A stretch of 64,000 nt of DNA, taken from assembly GCA_034522155.1 (NCBI GenBank), contig JAXHLP010000002.1, forward strand, positions 62,001-126,000. Direction: 5' to 3'. The notes beneath the pieces were generated by a model. That model saw nothing but the letters and a program-made list of their open reading frames with translations, was not told where the DNA came from and searched no databases. The position numbers were made by a program, and so were the translations under genes. Below are positions 54,720 through 62,510 of this stretch, piece by piece. Source of the DNA: Salinilacustrithrix sp034522155 (GTDB lineage: Bacteria > Actinomycetota > Acidimicrobiia > Acidimicrobiales > Salinilacustritrichaceae). Within the stretch, counting starts at the first letter, position 1, and each line of letters starts with the position of its first letter.

Positions 54720-55580
54720 TCATTCTCCTTGTTCGCGGAGGAAGCGTTGCAGCTCCTCGGCCAGGTCGTCGCCGGAGGGGAGGGGTCCGATGTCGTTCTC
54801 GGCGGCCTCGTCGGCTTGTGCCTCGAGCTGGCGCAGCATCGCGACGTGCTCGGGGTTGTCCTCGATCAGGGTGTCGATGTGTTGCCTGGTGTCGGCGATC
54901 TCGTCGGCGAGTGGTTCGATCCCGAAGTCGGTGCCGGCCAGCGGGTTCAACGCCTCGATCAGACGGGCCGATGCTGCCGGGTAGCGCATCGTCGCCGTGT
55001 AGTGCGGGACCTGGGCCCAGATCCCGGCCGCCGGGAGCCCCGCCTCGGCGAAGCGGCGCTCGAGGACGGCTTCGACGCCCGCGGGGACGTCGATGGTCCC
55101 GCGCACGAAGCCGAGCGATGCCGACAGCTCCTCGGTGGACGCGGTGGCCGACAGCAGCACCGGGCGGGTGTGCGGCGTCCCGGCCGGGAACGCCCCGAAT
55201 CCGAGCTGGATCCGAGCGCCCAGCTCCACCGTGAGCTCGAACACGGCGTCGGTGAACGCGTGCCACGCGTGGTCGGGCTCGACGCCGGTCAGCAGCAGGA
55301 GGTCGGTGCCGTTGGGGGCTCGGAGCGCGTGGAGCTCGATGCTCGCCCACGTGAGCCCGGTGTTGATCCCGTCGACCAGGTGCATGGTCGGCCGGCGGGC
55401 GCGGAAGTCGAGGAGCGTGTCGGCGTCGAAGGTCGCGATGTGGGTGCCCTCGGACTGCTCGACGATCGCCTCCACCGCCCGGCCGGCGGCATAGCCCGCG
55501 TCGATCCAACCCTCGAGCGCGACGAGAAGCGCAGGGCTGTCGAGGTCCGGACGTTCGTGCAGCTCGTAGAGGTCGGGCAT
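54720..55580 (-). CDS. PAC2-family (proteasome-assembly-chaperone-like) protein
   Basis: A 286-residue protein with the PAC2 opening LLVALEGWIDAGYAAGRAVEA and LLLLTGVEPDHAWHAFTDAV. The family is common in Actinobacteria and its role in bacteria is not settled. No proteasome gene is in the window. It starts right after the phosphotransferase stop and ends 3 nt before the LLM start, so the three are co-translated. Confidence 0.85.
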   Translation of the reverse strand: MPDLYELHERPDLDSPALLVALEGWIDAGYAAGRAVEAIVEQSEGTHIATFDADTLLDFRARRPTMHLVDGINTGLTWASIELHALRAPNGTDLLLLTGVEPDHAWHAFTDAVFELTVELGARIQLGFGAFPAGTPHTRPVLLSATASTEELSASLGFVRGTIDVPAGVEAVLERRFAEAGLPAAGIWAQVPHYTATMRYPAASARLIEALNPLAGTDFGIEPLADEIADTRQHIDTLIEDNPEHVAMLRQLEAQADEAAENDIGPLPSGDDLAEELQRFLREQGE

Positions 55581-56609
55581 TCAGCGGCCTCCGTCCAACG
55601 TGGCGGCAGCCTGGTGGGCCAGCGCCTCGACCTGTCGGGCGAAGTGGTCGAAGTCGTCGGTGTCGCGCTCGCCCATCGACCCGCCGATGTAGCGGGCGTA
55701 CACGCCCTCGACGATGCAGGCGAGCTTCCAGTACCCGAACGCGATGTAGAAGTCGATGCGACTGAGGTCGCGCCCTGATGCAGCCTCGTAGCGGTCGAGC
55801 ATCTCCTTGCGGGTGGGCATCCCCTCGGCCAGCGTCGGCGATGTCATGGTCTGGACGTCGTCGCCGGCTTCGTTCCAGTACACCATCAGCAGCCCGACGT
55901 CGGCGAGGGGATCGCCGAGTGTGCACAGCTCCCAGTCGAGGACCGCCACCACGTGGCCGTCGTCGTCGACCATGCAGTTGTCGAGGCGGTAGTCGCCATG
56001 GACGATCGCCGCCGGTCCCTGGTCGGGGATGTCGGCCGCGAGCGCAGCGTGCACGTCGTCGACGGCGGCGAGGTCGCGTGTCTTGGACTTGTTCCACTGG
56101 CCGTACCACCGCTTGAGTTGGCGTTCGATGTAGCCATCGGTGCGACCGAGGTCGCCGAGACCCACGGCAGTGGGATCGACCGCGTGGATGGCGGCCATGA
56201 CGTCGCCGAGGGACTCGCCGGCGGTGGTACGGGCCGACGGGGTGAGCTTCTCGGCCGCGGCCTTGTCGCGGAGCACGTGGCCGTCGACGTGGTCCATGAC
56301 GTAGAAGGGCGCGCCGTTGACCTCGTCGCCGGGCTCGTAACCCAGCGGGTGGGGCACCGGGATGTCGGTGTGGTCCAGCGCGGCGATGATCTTGTGCTCG
56401 CGGCCCATGTCGTGGGCGCTGGCCAGCACCTGTCCGAGGGGCGGGCGCCGGAGCACGGTGACCCGTCCGGCGGCATCGATGACCGAGAACGTCAGGTTCG
56501 AGTGTCCACCGGCGATGAGCGAGAACTCGAGTGGCGGCTGGGTGCCAGGGACGTGCTCGAGGTACCAGGCCTCGACGGCGTCCCGGTCGATCCCCTGGAC
56601 ATCGGTCAC
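55581..56609 (-). CDS. Phosphotransferase / aminoglycoside-phosphotransferase-like kinase
   Basis: A 342-residue APH-fold enzyme. LIAGGHSNLTFSVIDAAG is the nucleotide loop, IVHGDYRLDNCMVDDDGHV the catalytic loop and VLDWELCTLGDPLADVG the metal loop. This form (next to acyl-CoA dehydrogenases or LLM enzymes) is common in actinobacteria and its substrate is unknown; there is no reason to infer drug resistance. GTG 56609 is chosen for its GAGGAG site; ATG 56645 is an alternative. Confidence 0.85.
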   Translation of the reverse strand: MTDVQGIDRDAVEAWYLEHVPGTQPPLEFSLIAGGHSNLTFSVIDAAGRVTVLRRPPLGQVLASAHDMGREHKIIAALDHTDIPVPHPLGYEPGDEVNGAPFYVMDHVDGHVLRDKAAAEKLTPSARTTAGESLGDVMAAIHAVDPTAVGLGDLGRTDGYIERQLKRWYGQWNKSKTRDLAAVDDVHAALAADIPDQGPAAIVHGDYRLDNCMVDDDGHVVAVLDWELCTLGDPLADVGLLMVYWNEAGDDVQTMTSPTLAEGMPTRKEMLDRYEAASGRDLSRIDFYIAFGYWKLACIVEGVYARYIGGSMGERDTDDFDHFARQVEALAHQAAATLDGGR

Positions 56610-56699
56610 GTGCGGTGCTCCTCCTCGGCGGCGGACGCCGGTCATGGTCGCCCGGTCGAACCAACCTATCGGGCAGTCGGGGACTGGGTGCCAGGCCGG

Positions 56700-56705
56700 T
56701 AGCGT
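56700..56705 (+). promoter_or_regulatory. -10 element before the short ORF upstream of thioredoxin
   Basis: TAGCGT lies 8 nt before ATG 56714; the same hexamer precedes the murJ leader ORF. Confidence 0.4.
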
Positions 56706-56713
56706 GGCCGGTC

Positions 56714-56821
56714 ATGGCAGACATCGACGTCACCGCGTCCTCCTGGGGGCTGCGCCCCCAGACCCCATCACTGTCCGGCTCGCTGGCACTCGCGCGGCCA
56801 GATCGGTCACAGGCCTCATGA
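56714..56821 (+). CDS. Short ORF (35 codons) coupled to the thioredoxin gene
   Basis: It opens MADIDVTASSWGLRPQTPSL and stops at TGA 56819-56821, overlapping the thioredoxin ATG 56818 (ATGA). Inside are a perfect hairpin CTGGGGGC-tgc-GCCCCCAG (56743-56761) and the recurrent motif GCTCGCTGGCACTCGC (56778-56793). The first residues MADIDVT resemble the start expected for the thioredoxin itself, so this may be the original 5' end of that gene, split by a roughly 100-bp insertion. Confidence 0.4.
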   Translation: MADIDVTASSWGLRPQTPSLSGSLALARPDRSQAS

Positions 56822-57538
56822 GCTACGTCGAGGTGACCGATGCGACCTTCCAGACGGAGGTCATCGACCGATCTGCCCAGGTCCCGGTGGTCGTCGACCT
56901 GTGGGCGGAGTGGTGCGGGCCGTGCAAGACGCTCGGGCCCGATCATCGAGAAGGTCGTCGACGAGACCCAGGGCAAGGTCGTGCTCGCCAAGGTCGACGT
57001 CGACGCCAACCCCCAGATCGCCCAGGCGTTCCAGGTGCAGTCGATCCCGGCGGTCTACGCGCTGCGCGACGGCAAGGTCGTCGACGGCTTCGTCGGCGCC
57101 CAGCCCGAGCAGACCGTGGCCGCGTGGGTGGCCGAGCTCGTGCCGAGCGCGGAGGAGTCGCAGGTCCAGCAGCTCCTGGCGGCCGGCGACGAGGCATCGC
57201 TGCGCCAGGCGATGGACCTCGAACCCGACAACGCCGAGGTGATCACGGCGCTGGCGTCCCTGCTGGCAGCGTCGGACGACGGCCAGGACAAGGTCGAAGC
57301 GCTCGAGCTGCTCGAGAAGATCCCCGAGACCAACGACACCCGGGTGATCGCCGCCCAGGCGCGCGCTTCCAATCCCGATGTGCCCGACGACGTCGAGGCT
57401 CGACTCGACGCGCTGCTGGCCGAGGTCAAACACGACGAGGACAAGCACCAGGAATTCCTCGACATGCTCGAGCTGATGGGCCCGACCGACCCGCGTACGG
57501 CTGACTACCGCAAGAAGCTCAGCGCCGCGCTCTTCTGA
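56818..57538 (+). pseudogene. Thioredoxin-domain / YbbN-like co-chaperone with TPR tail, frameshifted
   Basis: The first frame reads VPVVVDLWAEWCGPCKTLGP with the WCGPC redox motif, then breaks at GGGCCC (56935-56940). Removing one C restores a continuous protein: GPIIEKVVDETQGKVVLAKV and on through a TPR-like tail (LLAAGDEASLRQAMDLEPDN) to the TGA at 57538. The whole would be about 240 residues, as in actinobacterial YbbN-type thioredoxins. Both halves are well preserved, so a sequencing error or a very recent mutation is more likely than decay. Confidence 0.75.
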
Positions 57539-57550
57539 GGAGGCGAGCGG

Positions 57551-57892
57551 ATGGCTCGGTCGCGGCGCCCGGTACCGCCGATCGAGGAGATCCGCATCGT
57601 GCGGGGCGTCGCGGCCCCGGGCGCGGTCGCGACCACGTTCGGCTCCTGGGTGTTCGTCCGGCGCGGGTTCGAGCTCACCCCGAGGCTGCTCCGCCACGAG
57701 TACGAGCACGTGTGCCAGTACCACCGCCACGGTTGGGCCGGCTTCCTCGGGCGCTACGTCCGTGACTACCTGCGGTGGCGCCTGCTCGGCTACGGGCACC
57801 GTGCGGCCTATCGCCGCATCCCTCTCGAGATCCAGGCGGAGTGGCGTGCCCGGAGGAACGTCGGGTCCGGCACGCAGCGCTTCACTCCCTGA
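57551..57892 (+). CDS. Small HExxH-motif protein (possible metallopeptidase-like)
   Basis: A 113-residue protein with a strong GAGGAGG ribosome site. It carries a zinc-type motif in LLRHEYEHVCQYHRHG and a conserved-looking tail GFLGRYVRDYLRWRLLGYGH followed by a possible third ligand (IPLEIQAEWRAR). There is no signal peptide. Proteolytic activity is only suggested. It directly follows the thioredoxin gene and runs into the convergent anti-sigma gene. Confidence 0.75.
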   Translation: MARSRRPVPPIEEIRIVRGVAAPGAVATTFGSWVFVRRGFELTPRLLRHEYEHVCQYHRHGWAGFLGRYVRDYLRWRLLGYGHRAAYRRIPLEIQAEWRARRNVGSGTQRFTP

Positions 57893-58930
57893 TCAACGCC
57901 ACGCACCGGACCCGAGGAATGTCCCGGTACGTGGCACCGTCTCGCTGAGGGCGCCACGTACCGGGCAGGGCTCCCTCCCTGACCTGGTGTGTTCTTGGTG
58001 GCGGGTGGCTACCCGCCGGGCGGGCCGGCCCCGTCGGCGCGGCCCGACGTTCTCTGGTCCCTGGCTGTCGCTGTTCCCCTGGTCCTGGCTGCCCTGGCCT
58101 TGGCTCCCAGGGTCTTCGGGCGGACCGGAGTTCCCGGGCGGTCCCGGGTTGGCGTTGCCCTGGCCCTCGTTGCTGCCTTGGCCCTGGCTTCCCGGGGCTT
58201 CGGGCGGGCCCGGGTTCCCGGGCGGGCCGCCGGGTTCGATGCCCTCGGGTCGGCCGTTGCCGTCGGCCTCGGGGTCGTCGGCTTCGGCGTCGTCGGTGCC
58301 GCAGGTGGCGCGGCGTTCGGCCTGGGCGGCGGCCTTGTCCTCGGCGGTCATGTCCTTGTCGATGGCCCAGGGCGGCGGGCCCTTGCACGGGTCGTCGAGG
58401 ATCGACTGGGGCGGGCCGCCGGGTTCGATGCCCTCGGGTCGGCCGTTGCCGTCGGCCTCGGGGTCGTCGGCTTCGGCGTCGTCGGTGCCGCAGGTGGCGC
58501 GGCGTTCGGCCTGGGCGGCGGCCTTGTCCTCGGCGGTCATGTCCTTGTCGATGGCCCAGGGCGGCGGGCCCTTGCACGGGTCGTCGAGAATGAAGTCGGG
58601 GGGGCCGTTGCCGTTCCCCGGCCGGTCGGGCACGTCGACCTGGAGCACCGAGAGCACGTCGTGGGCGGCGCCCTGCGCCGGACCGGGGAGTGCCCCGGCC
58701 ATGGCGAAACCGGTCGAGCCGGCGAAGAACCCGATGATCGCGGCACCCGCCACGGCCAGACGCCCGAACCGCTTCGGTGCCGGTCCGTCCGGCGTCGCCG
58801 CGGCCATGCGGTGCATGTGCGCGCCGCGGACGTCGTCGGGCACCGGTTGTGCCGCCAGCCGAGCGAGCCGATCGGTGATCGGACTCGTGTCGGTCACGTG
58901 GCTCGTGGGATCGCGGCGGTCGCTCATCAC
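57893..58930 (-). CDS. Putative anti-sigma factor with duplicated Cys-containing ectodomain repeat
   Basis: A 345-codon ORF directly following the ECF sigma gene. The N-terminal 50 residues are cytoplasmic, then one membrane helix (LAVAGAAIIGFFAGSTGFAMAG). The outside part has two near-perfect 63-residue repeats (DDPCKGPPPWAIDKDMTAED...RRATCG...GNGRPEGIEPGGPP), each with two Cys, then a Gly/Pro/Gln-rich tail. The role as sigma-holding membrane protein is inferred from position and topology. The last 50 codons (basic, crossing a strong hairpin at 57923-57965) look non-native; the true end may lie near 58009 after a frame change. Confidence 0.65.
   Translation of the reverse strand: MMSDRRDPTSHVTDTSPITDRLARLAAQPVPDDVRGAHMHRMAAATPDGPAPKRFGRLAVAGAAIIGFFAGSTGFAMAGALPGPAQGAAHDVLSVLQVDVPDRPGNGNGPPDFILDDPCKGPPPWAIDKDMTAEDKAAAQAERRATCGTDDAEADDPEADGNGRPEGIEPGGPPQSILDDPCKGPPPWAIDKDMTAEDKAAAQAERRATCGTDDAEADDPEADGNGRPEGIEPGGPPGNPGPPEAPGSQGQGSNEGQGNANPGPPGNSGPPEDPGSQGQGSQDQGNSDSQGPENVGPRRRGRPARRVATRHQEHTRSGREPCPVRGALSETVPRTGTFLGSGAWR
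57923..57965. terminator. Strong bidirectional hairpin between convergent genes
   Basis: CCCGGTACGTGGCACC and GGCGCCACGTACCGGG pair over 16 bp with one G-T pair and an 11-nt loop. It lies 31 nt after the HExxH gene, and inside the last codons of the anti-sigma ORF. Confidence 0.65.
58220..58590. repeat. 189-bp tandem repeat in the anti-sigma ectodomain
   Basis: 58220-58408 and 58409-58590 are nearly identical; a third partial copy of the GCCCTTGCACGGGTCGTCGA segment is at the far end. The length is 63 codons, so the frame is kept. Confidence 0.95.
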
Positions 58931-58959
58931 CTACGTGATCGGATGACGGGCCCGTGAGG

Positions 58960-59472
58960 TCACGCGTCGTCGGAGGAAACTTCTCCGCCGTCGCCACCCA
59001 GGGTCTGTTCCAGCATCTCGAGGCCTCGCGCCTGGAGCATCTTGACCGATCCCTTCGAGCGCCCGGTGACCCGAGCAACCTCCTCGATTGCCAGGTCGGC
59101 GACGAAGCGGAGCACCACGACCTCGCGCTGATCGTCGGTGAGCCCGTCGAGGGCCGCGACCAGGTCCGGGTCGATCGGTTCGGCCATCTCGTCAGTGGCA
59201 TCGGTGGGAAGCTCGTCGCGCAGCACCTCGGGGCTGCGGGTCTCGCGACGGATCGTGTCGACCCGCCGGTGGTGGGCGATGGTGAACACCCACCGCCGGA
59301 GCGCGGCATCGCTGCCACGGAACGCGTGCAGCTTCTCGGTGACGACCACGAACACATCGCCGGTCAGGCTTTCGGGATCGCGCATCCGCTGGGCGCGGAA
59401 GTACCCGAGGACCGCGGGTGCCAACGCCTCGTAGACCGTGGCGGCCGATCGGGGCTGGCGTGACTGCCGCAC
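58960..59472 (-). CDS. ECF-type sigma factor
   Basis: A 170-residue sigma factor with region 2 (LGYFRAQRMRDPESLTGDVF, ALRRWVFTIAHHRRVDTIRR) and region 4 (LDGLTDDQREVVVLRFVADL, IEEVARVTGRSKGSVKMLQA). No regions 1 or 3. It is paired with the membrane protein downstream. GTG 59472 lies 6 nt after CACTAT; ATG 59529 in the same frame is possible but its extra residues are poor. It is divergent from comEA. Confidence 0.85.
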   Translation of the reverse strand: MRQSRQPRSAATVYEALAPAVLGYFRAQRMRDPESLTGDVFVVVTEKLHAFRGSDAALRRWVFTIAHHRRVDTIRRETRSPEVLRDELPTDATDEMAEPIDPDLVAALDGLTDDQREVVVLRFVADLAIEEVARVTGRSKGSVKMLQARGLEMLEQTLGGDGGEVSSDDA

Positions 59473-59577
59473 GCATGGATAGTGACACCAAAGTGCCCCA
59501 TCCGGCGCGCATGCGCCGTCGGATACCATCGTCAGCGACTTCCCCCGCCGCTCTCGCTTCCGCGCGGAGGAGGTCGT

Positions 59578-60231
59578 GTGACCGAACCACCGACCCCGGT
59601 GACCCACCGGGTCCGGCTCGCGATCGAGGAGGTCCTCGATGCCACCGGCACCGGGTGGCGTGCTCTGCTCGCGGGCTGTCTCGTCGTCGGGCTGGCCGCG
59701 GGCGCGCTCGTCTGGCTGACCCGCCAGGCACCCGAGCCGATCGAGTCGACCCTGCCCGTGGTCGAACCCGAGACCGTCACGACCACAACCGCGCCACCGG
59801 GTCCGGTGATCGTCCACGTCGCCGGTGAGGTCGCCCGGCCCGGCGTCCAGGAGTTGCCCGCAGGTTCGCGGGTGATCGACGCCGTCGACGCTGCCGGGGG
59901 AGTCACCGCCGACGCCGATGCGGGGCGTGTCAACCTCGCCGCCGAGCTCGGCGACGGCGTGCAGGTGTACATCCCGGCGGTCGGCGAAGCCGCACCCCCG
60001 GTCGCCGCGTCGGGGACCGAGGCCGGTACCGCCGGCGACGACCTCGTCGACCTCAACGTCGCCGGCGGTAGCCAGCTCGAGGAGCTGCCCGGCGTCGGGC
60101 CGGCCACCGCGGCGGCGATCATCGACCACCGCGAGCGCGCCGGGCCCTTCGCGACGGTGGACGATCTGCTCGACGTGCGGGGCATCGGCGAAGCGAAGCT
60201 CGCCGCACTCCGGGATCTGGTCCGTGTCTGA
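59578..60231 (+). CDS. comEA: ComEA-family DNA-binding competence protein
   Basis: A 217-residue protein. One membrane helix (ALLAGCLVVGLAAGALVWL) near residue 30, a Thr/Pro linker, a SLBB domain (VIVHVAGEVARPGVQELPAG), and a C-terminal helix-hairpin-helix pair (LDLNVAGGSQLEELPGVGPA, DLLDVRGIGEAKLAALRD). It binds incoming DNA outside the membrane for ComEC. GTG 59578 has a GGAGG site. The stop overlaps the comEC start. Confidence 0.92.
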   Translation: MTEPPTPVTHRVRLAIEEVLDATGTGWRALLAGCLVVGLAAGALVWLTRQAPEPIESTLPVVEPETVTTTTAPPGPVIVHVAGEVARPGVQELPAGSRVIDAVDAAGGVTADADAGRVNLAAELGDGVQVYIPAVGEAAPPVAASGTEAGTAGDDLVDLNVAGGSQLEELPGVGPATAAAIIDHRERAGPFATVDDLLDVRGIGEAKLAALRDLVRV

Positions 60232-62383
60232 CCGGGTCGCGGTGGCGTTGGCGGCGTGCGCGTGGTTCGGCGCGTGGTGGGCCCACCCGCTGCCCTGGTG
60301 GGCCCCGATTCCCGGCGTGGTTGTCGCGTGCGCCGTCCGCCGTCCGGTGACCGCGGCCGTCGCGTTGGTGGTGCTCGCCGACGTGCTGGCTGTCCGGGCG
60401 CTCGACGGGCTCGACCCGCTCGGAGACGCCCCGTTCGACGGCGAGATCACGCTCGTGACCGATCCCGAGCCCACGGCTGACGGGCGTCTCCGGTTCGAGG
60501 CGACCACTTCGATCGGCCGTGTTCTGACCGAGGTTCGATCGCCCGGCGCGAAGGAGATGTTGGCGGAACGCCTCGCCGGCGACCTCGCCCGCGTGCGGGG
60601 CCGTACCGAGGCCTTCGGGCGACCGAGCGAGTGGTCCCGCTCGCGACACCTCGTCGGCATGCTCCGAGTCGAGTCGGTGGATGCGACCGCCACGGGCGCA
60701 CCACCGGCGGCCGCGGTGAACGCGTACCGCCGGATGCTCGATCGGGGTGCCGCGTCGCTCGACCCGGAGCAGCGTTCGCTGCTCTCCGGCCTCGTGCTCG
60801 GCGACGATCGGGCCCAGCCGCCGGAACTGACCGCGGACTTCCGTGCCGCCGGGCTCACCCACCTGCTGGCGGTCTCGGGTCAGAACGTCGCGTTCGTGCT
60901 CGTCGTGTTCGGGCCGATGCTCCGTCGCATCCGGATCTGGCCTCGGTTCCTGCTCTCGGTGACGGTGATCGCAGCCTTCGCGCTCTTGACGAGGTTCGAG
61001 CCATCGGTGCTGCGGGCGGCGGTCGTGGCGGGTGTCGCGCTCTTCGCCACCACGACCGGCCGACCGAGCGGCGGTGTCCGGCACCTCGCGTTGGCCGTGT
61101 GCGCGTTGCTGGTCATCGACCCGCTCCTGGTCCACTCACTCGGGTTCCGGTTGTCGGTGGCTGCGTCGACCGGGGTCTTGGTCCTGGCCCCCCGGCTCGC
61201 GCCACGCCTGCCAGGCCCGCGGTGGTTCCGCGAGGGCACCGCGGTCACCGTGGGGGCGCAGCTGGCTGTCGCGCCCGTGCTCATCCCCGTGCTCGGACCC
61301 ATGCCGATGGCTGCACTACCGGCGAACATCGCCGCCGGACCCCTGGCGGGGATGCTGATGGTGTGGGGGCTGGCTGCGGGGACTGCGGCGGGCGCCCTCG
61401 GCGGCTCCGCCGCATGGCTGTTGCACCGGCCGAGCGCCGTCGGGCTCGACGCCCTCGACCTCGTGGCGTCCGTCGGCGCGTCGTTGCCGCTCGGGTCCGT
61501 CGACCTGCGGCACATCCTGGTGCTTGCCGTCGTGGTCGTGTTGGCCCGCCTCGACCGATTCCTGCTCCGTGTCGTGGCCGGTGCCCTCGGCGCGATCGTC
61601 ATCCTCGCGCCGGTCCTGACGCCGACGGTCGACGGCCGGCACCTGGTGGGACGGGACGCGAGCATCTTCGTCGACGGTCGTGTCGCCGTGGTCGAGGTCG
61701 GCGCCCGAGCTGATCCGGCCGACGTCGTGGAGGCGCTGCGCGCGGCCCGTGTCGTTGCCGTGGGCATGGTGGTGGTGCGTTCGACCGAGCCCGCGGCTGC
61801 GGCCAGCGTCGAGGCCGTGCGGGCTCGCTTTCCTGTGGGTGCCGTGATCGCGCCACCGGGCTTCTCCGACGACGCCGTTGTGCCCCCGGACGGTTTTCGG
61901 ACCCAGGTGGGCAGGATCGTGGTCGTGGTCGACGGGGCCGGCCCGCCGCTGCGAGCGCGTGTTCGCTGGGGGAGTCGGGAACCTGATCGTGCCGTGGCCG
62001 ACGAGCACATCGGTCGTGCCCGGGAGCGGGCCACGTGGCCAACTCGCCGCCTTCGTGGTCGAGGTCCGCGATGTGGGGCCGCAGTCGATTGCGGGTCGTC
62101 GCGCACGCTCCTACATTCGCCGGGTGCCCCTCGTGCTGGACCATCGGCGATTCGACACCGATCGACGGGCCGTCGTCGTGGGGCTGGCCAGCAGCATCGA
62201 CGAGGTCGATCGGCTGGTCGGCGAAGGTGCCGACGTGATGGCCGTGATCGGGGCGCTCGACCCGGAGCCGGTGCGCGATCGTGTCGGGGTGCCCGTCACC
62301 ACCGCGACGTCCGGTTCGATCCGGGCCGACGACGATCCTCGCCACGATGCCGTCGGCCCGTTCCACGACCTCCCCGCGGGTGA
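60224..62383 (+). CDS. comEC: ComEC/Rec2-family DNA uptake channel protein
   Basis: The N-terminal DUF4131-like part has two or three membrane helices; the competence domain contains FRAAGLTHLLAVSGQNVAFV and ten or so hydrophobic segments. A beta-lactamase-like C-terminal domain is short and eroded (ASIFVDGRVAVVEVGARADP), lacking clear metal motifs. From about 61980 the frame becomes Arg-rich and overlaps the next gene by 260 nt, so the native end is probably near 61985 or in another frame. GTG 60224 overlaps the comEA stop. It would carry single-stranded DNA across the membrane. Confidence 0.8.
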   Translation: MSDRVAVALAACAWFGAWWAHPLPWWAPIPGVVVACAVRRPVTAAVALVVLADVLAVRALDGLDPLGDAPFDGEITLVTDPEPTADGRLRFEATTSIGRVLTEVRSPGAKEMLAERLAGDLARVRGRTEAFGRPSEWSRSRHLVGMLRVESVDATATGAPPAAAVNAYRRMLDRGAASLDPEQRSLLSGLVLGDDRAQPPELTADFRAAGLTHLLAVSGQNVAFVLVVFGPMLRRIRIWPRFLLSVTVIAAFALLTRFEPSVLRAAVVAGVALFATTTGRPSGGVRHLALAVCALLVIDPLLVHSLGFRLSVAASTGVLVLAPRLAPRLPGPRWFREGTAVTVGAQLAVAPVLIPVLGPMPMAALPANIAAGPLAGMLMVWGLAAGTAAGALGGSAAWLLHRPSAVGLDALDLVASVGASLPLGSVDLRHILVLAVVVVLARLDRFLLRVVAGALGAIVILAPVLTPTVDGRHLVGRDASIFVDGRVAVVEVGARADPADVVEALRAARVVAVGMVVVRSTEPAAAASVEAVRARFPVGAVIAPPGFSDDAVVPPDGFRTQVGRIVVVVDGAGPPLRARVRWGSREPDRAVADEHIGRARERATWPTRRLRGRGPRCGAAVDCGSSRTLLHSPGAPRAGPSAIRHRSTGRRRGAGQQHRRGRSAGRRRCRRDGRDRGARPGAGARSCRGARHHRDVRFDPGRRRSSPRCRRPVPRPPRG
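62112..62117 (+). promoter_or_regulatory. -10 element for the 62124 gene
   Basis: TACATT lies 6 nt before GTG 62124, inside the overlapping tail of the comEC frame. Confidence 0.4.
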
Positions 62384-62510
62384 GCGCCTCGGGGCCTTCG
62401 CCGCCGCCGCTCTCGGGGGCGCTCCGGTGTTGCTGACCACTGAGGTGCGGGCGGTCCGGCGGGTCGCCGAGATCGCCGCCCGCATCCGCGCCGCGGAGAC
62501 CGGGCGATGA
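62124..62510 (+). CDS. Small dihydropteroate-synthase-like protein
   Basis: A 128-residue protein. VPLVLDHRRFDTDRRAVVVG, EVDRLVGEGADVMAVIGALD and a later APVLLTTEVRAVRRVAEIAA suggest one or two units of a TIM-barrel of the pterin-binding type, but it is far shorter than DHPS (about 270 residues) and lacks the DSFSDGG-type motif. It may be a degraded or non-catalytic relative. The start is placed by the TACATT hexamer; the same frame is open upstream from 61878. Its stop overlaps the holA ATG. Confidence 0.6.
   Translation: MPLVLDHRRFDTDRRAVVVGLASSIDEVDRLVGEGADVMAVIGALDPEPVRDRVGVPVTTATSGSIRADDDPRHDAVGPFHDLPAGERLGAFAAAALGGAPVLLTTEVRAVRRVAEIAARIRAAETGR

Noticed and set aside
56930..56945. Programmed frameshifting in the thioredoxin gene
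   Set aside because: There is no slippery heptamer of the known kind and no strong structure directly downstream; a single-base error or mutation is simpler.
54187..57009. A 940-codon minus-strand frame
   Set aside because: It is a shadow of the phosphotransferase, PAC2 and LLM genes on the same strand in another frame, with very Arg-rich composition.
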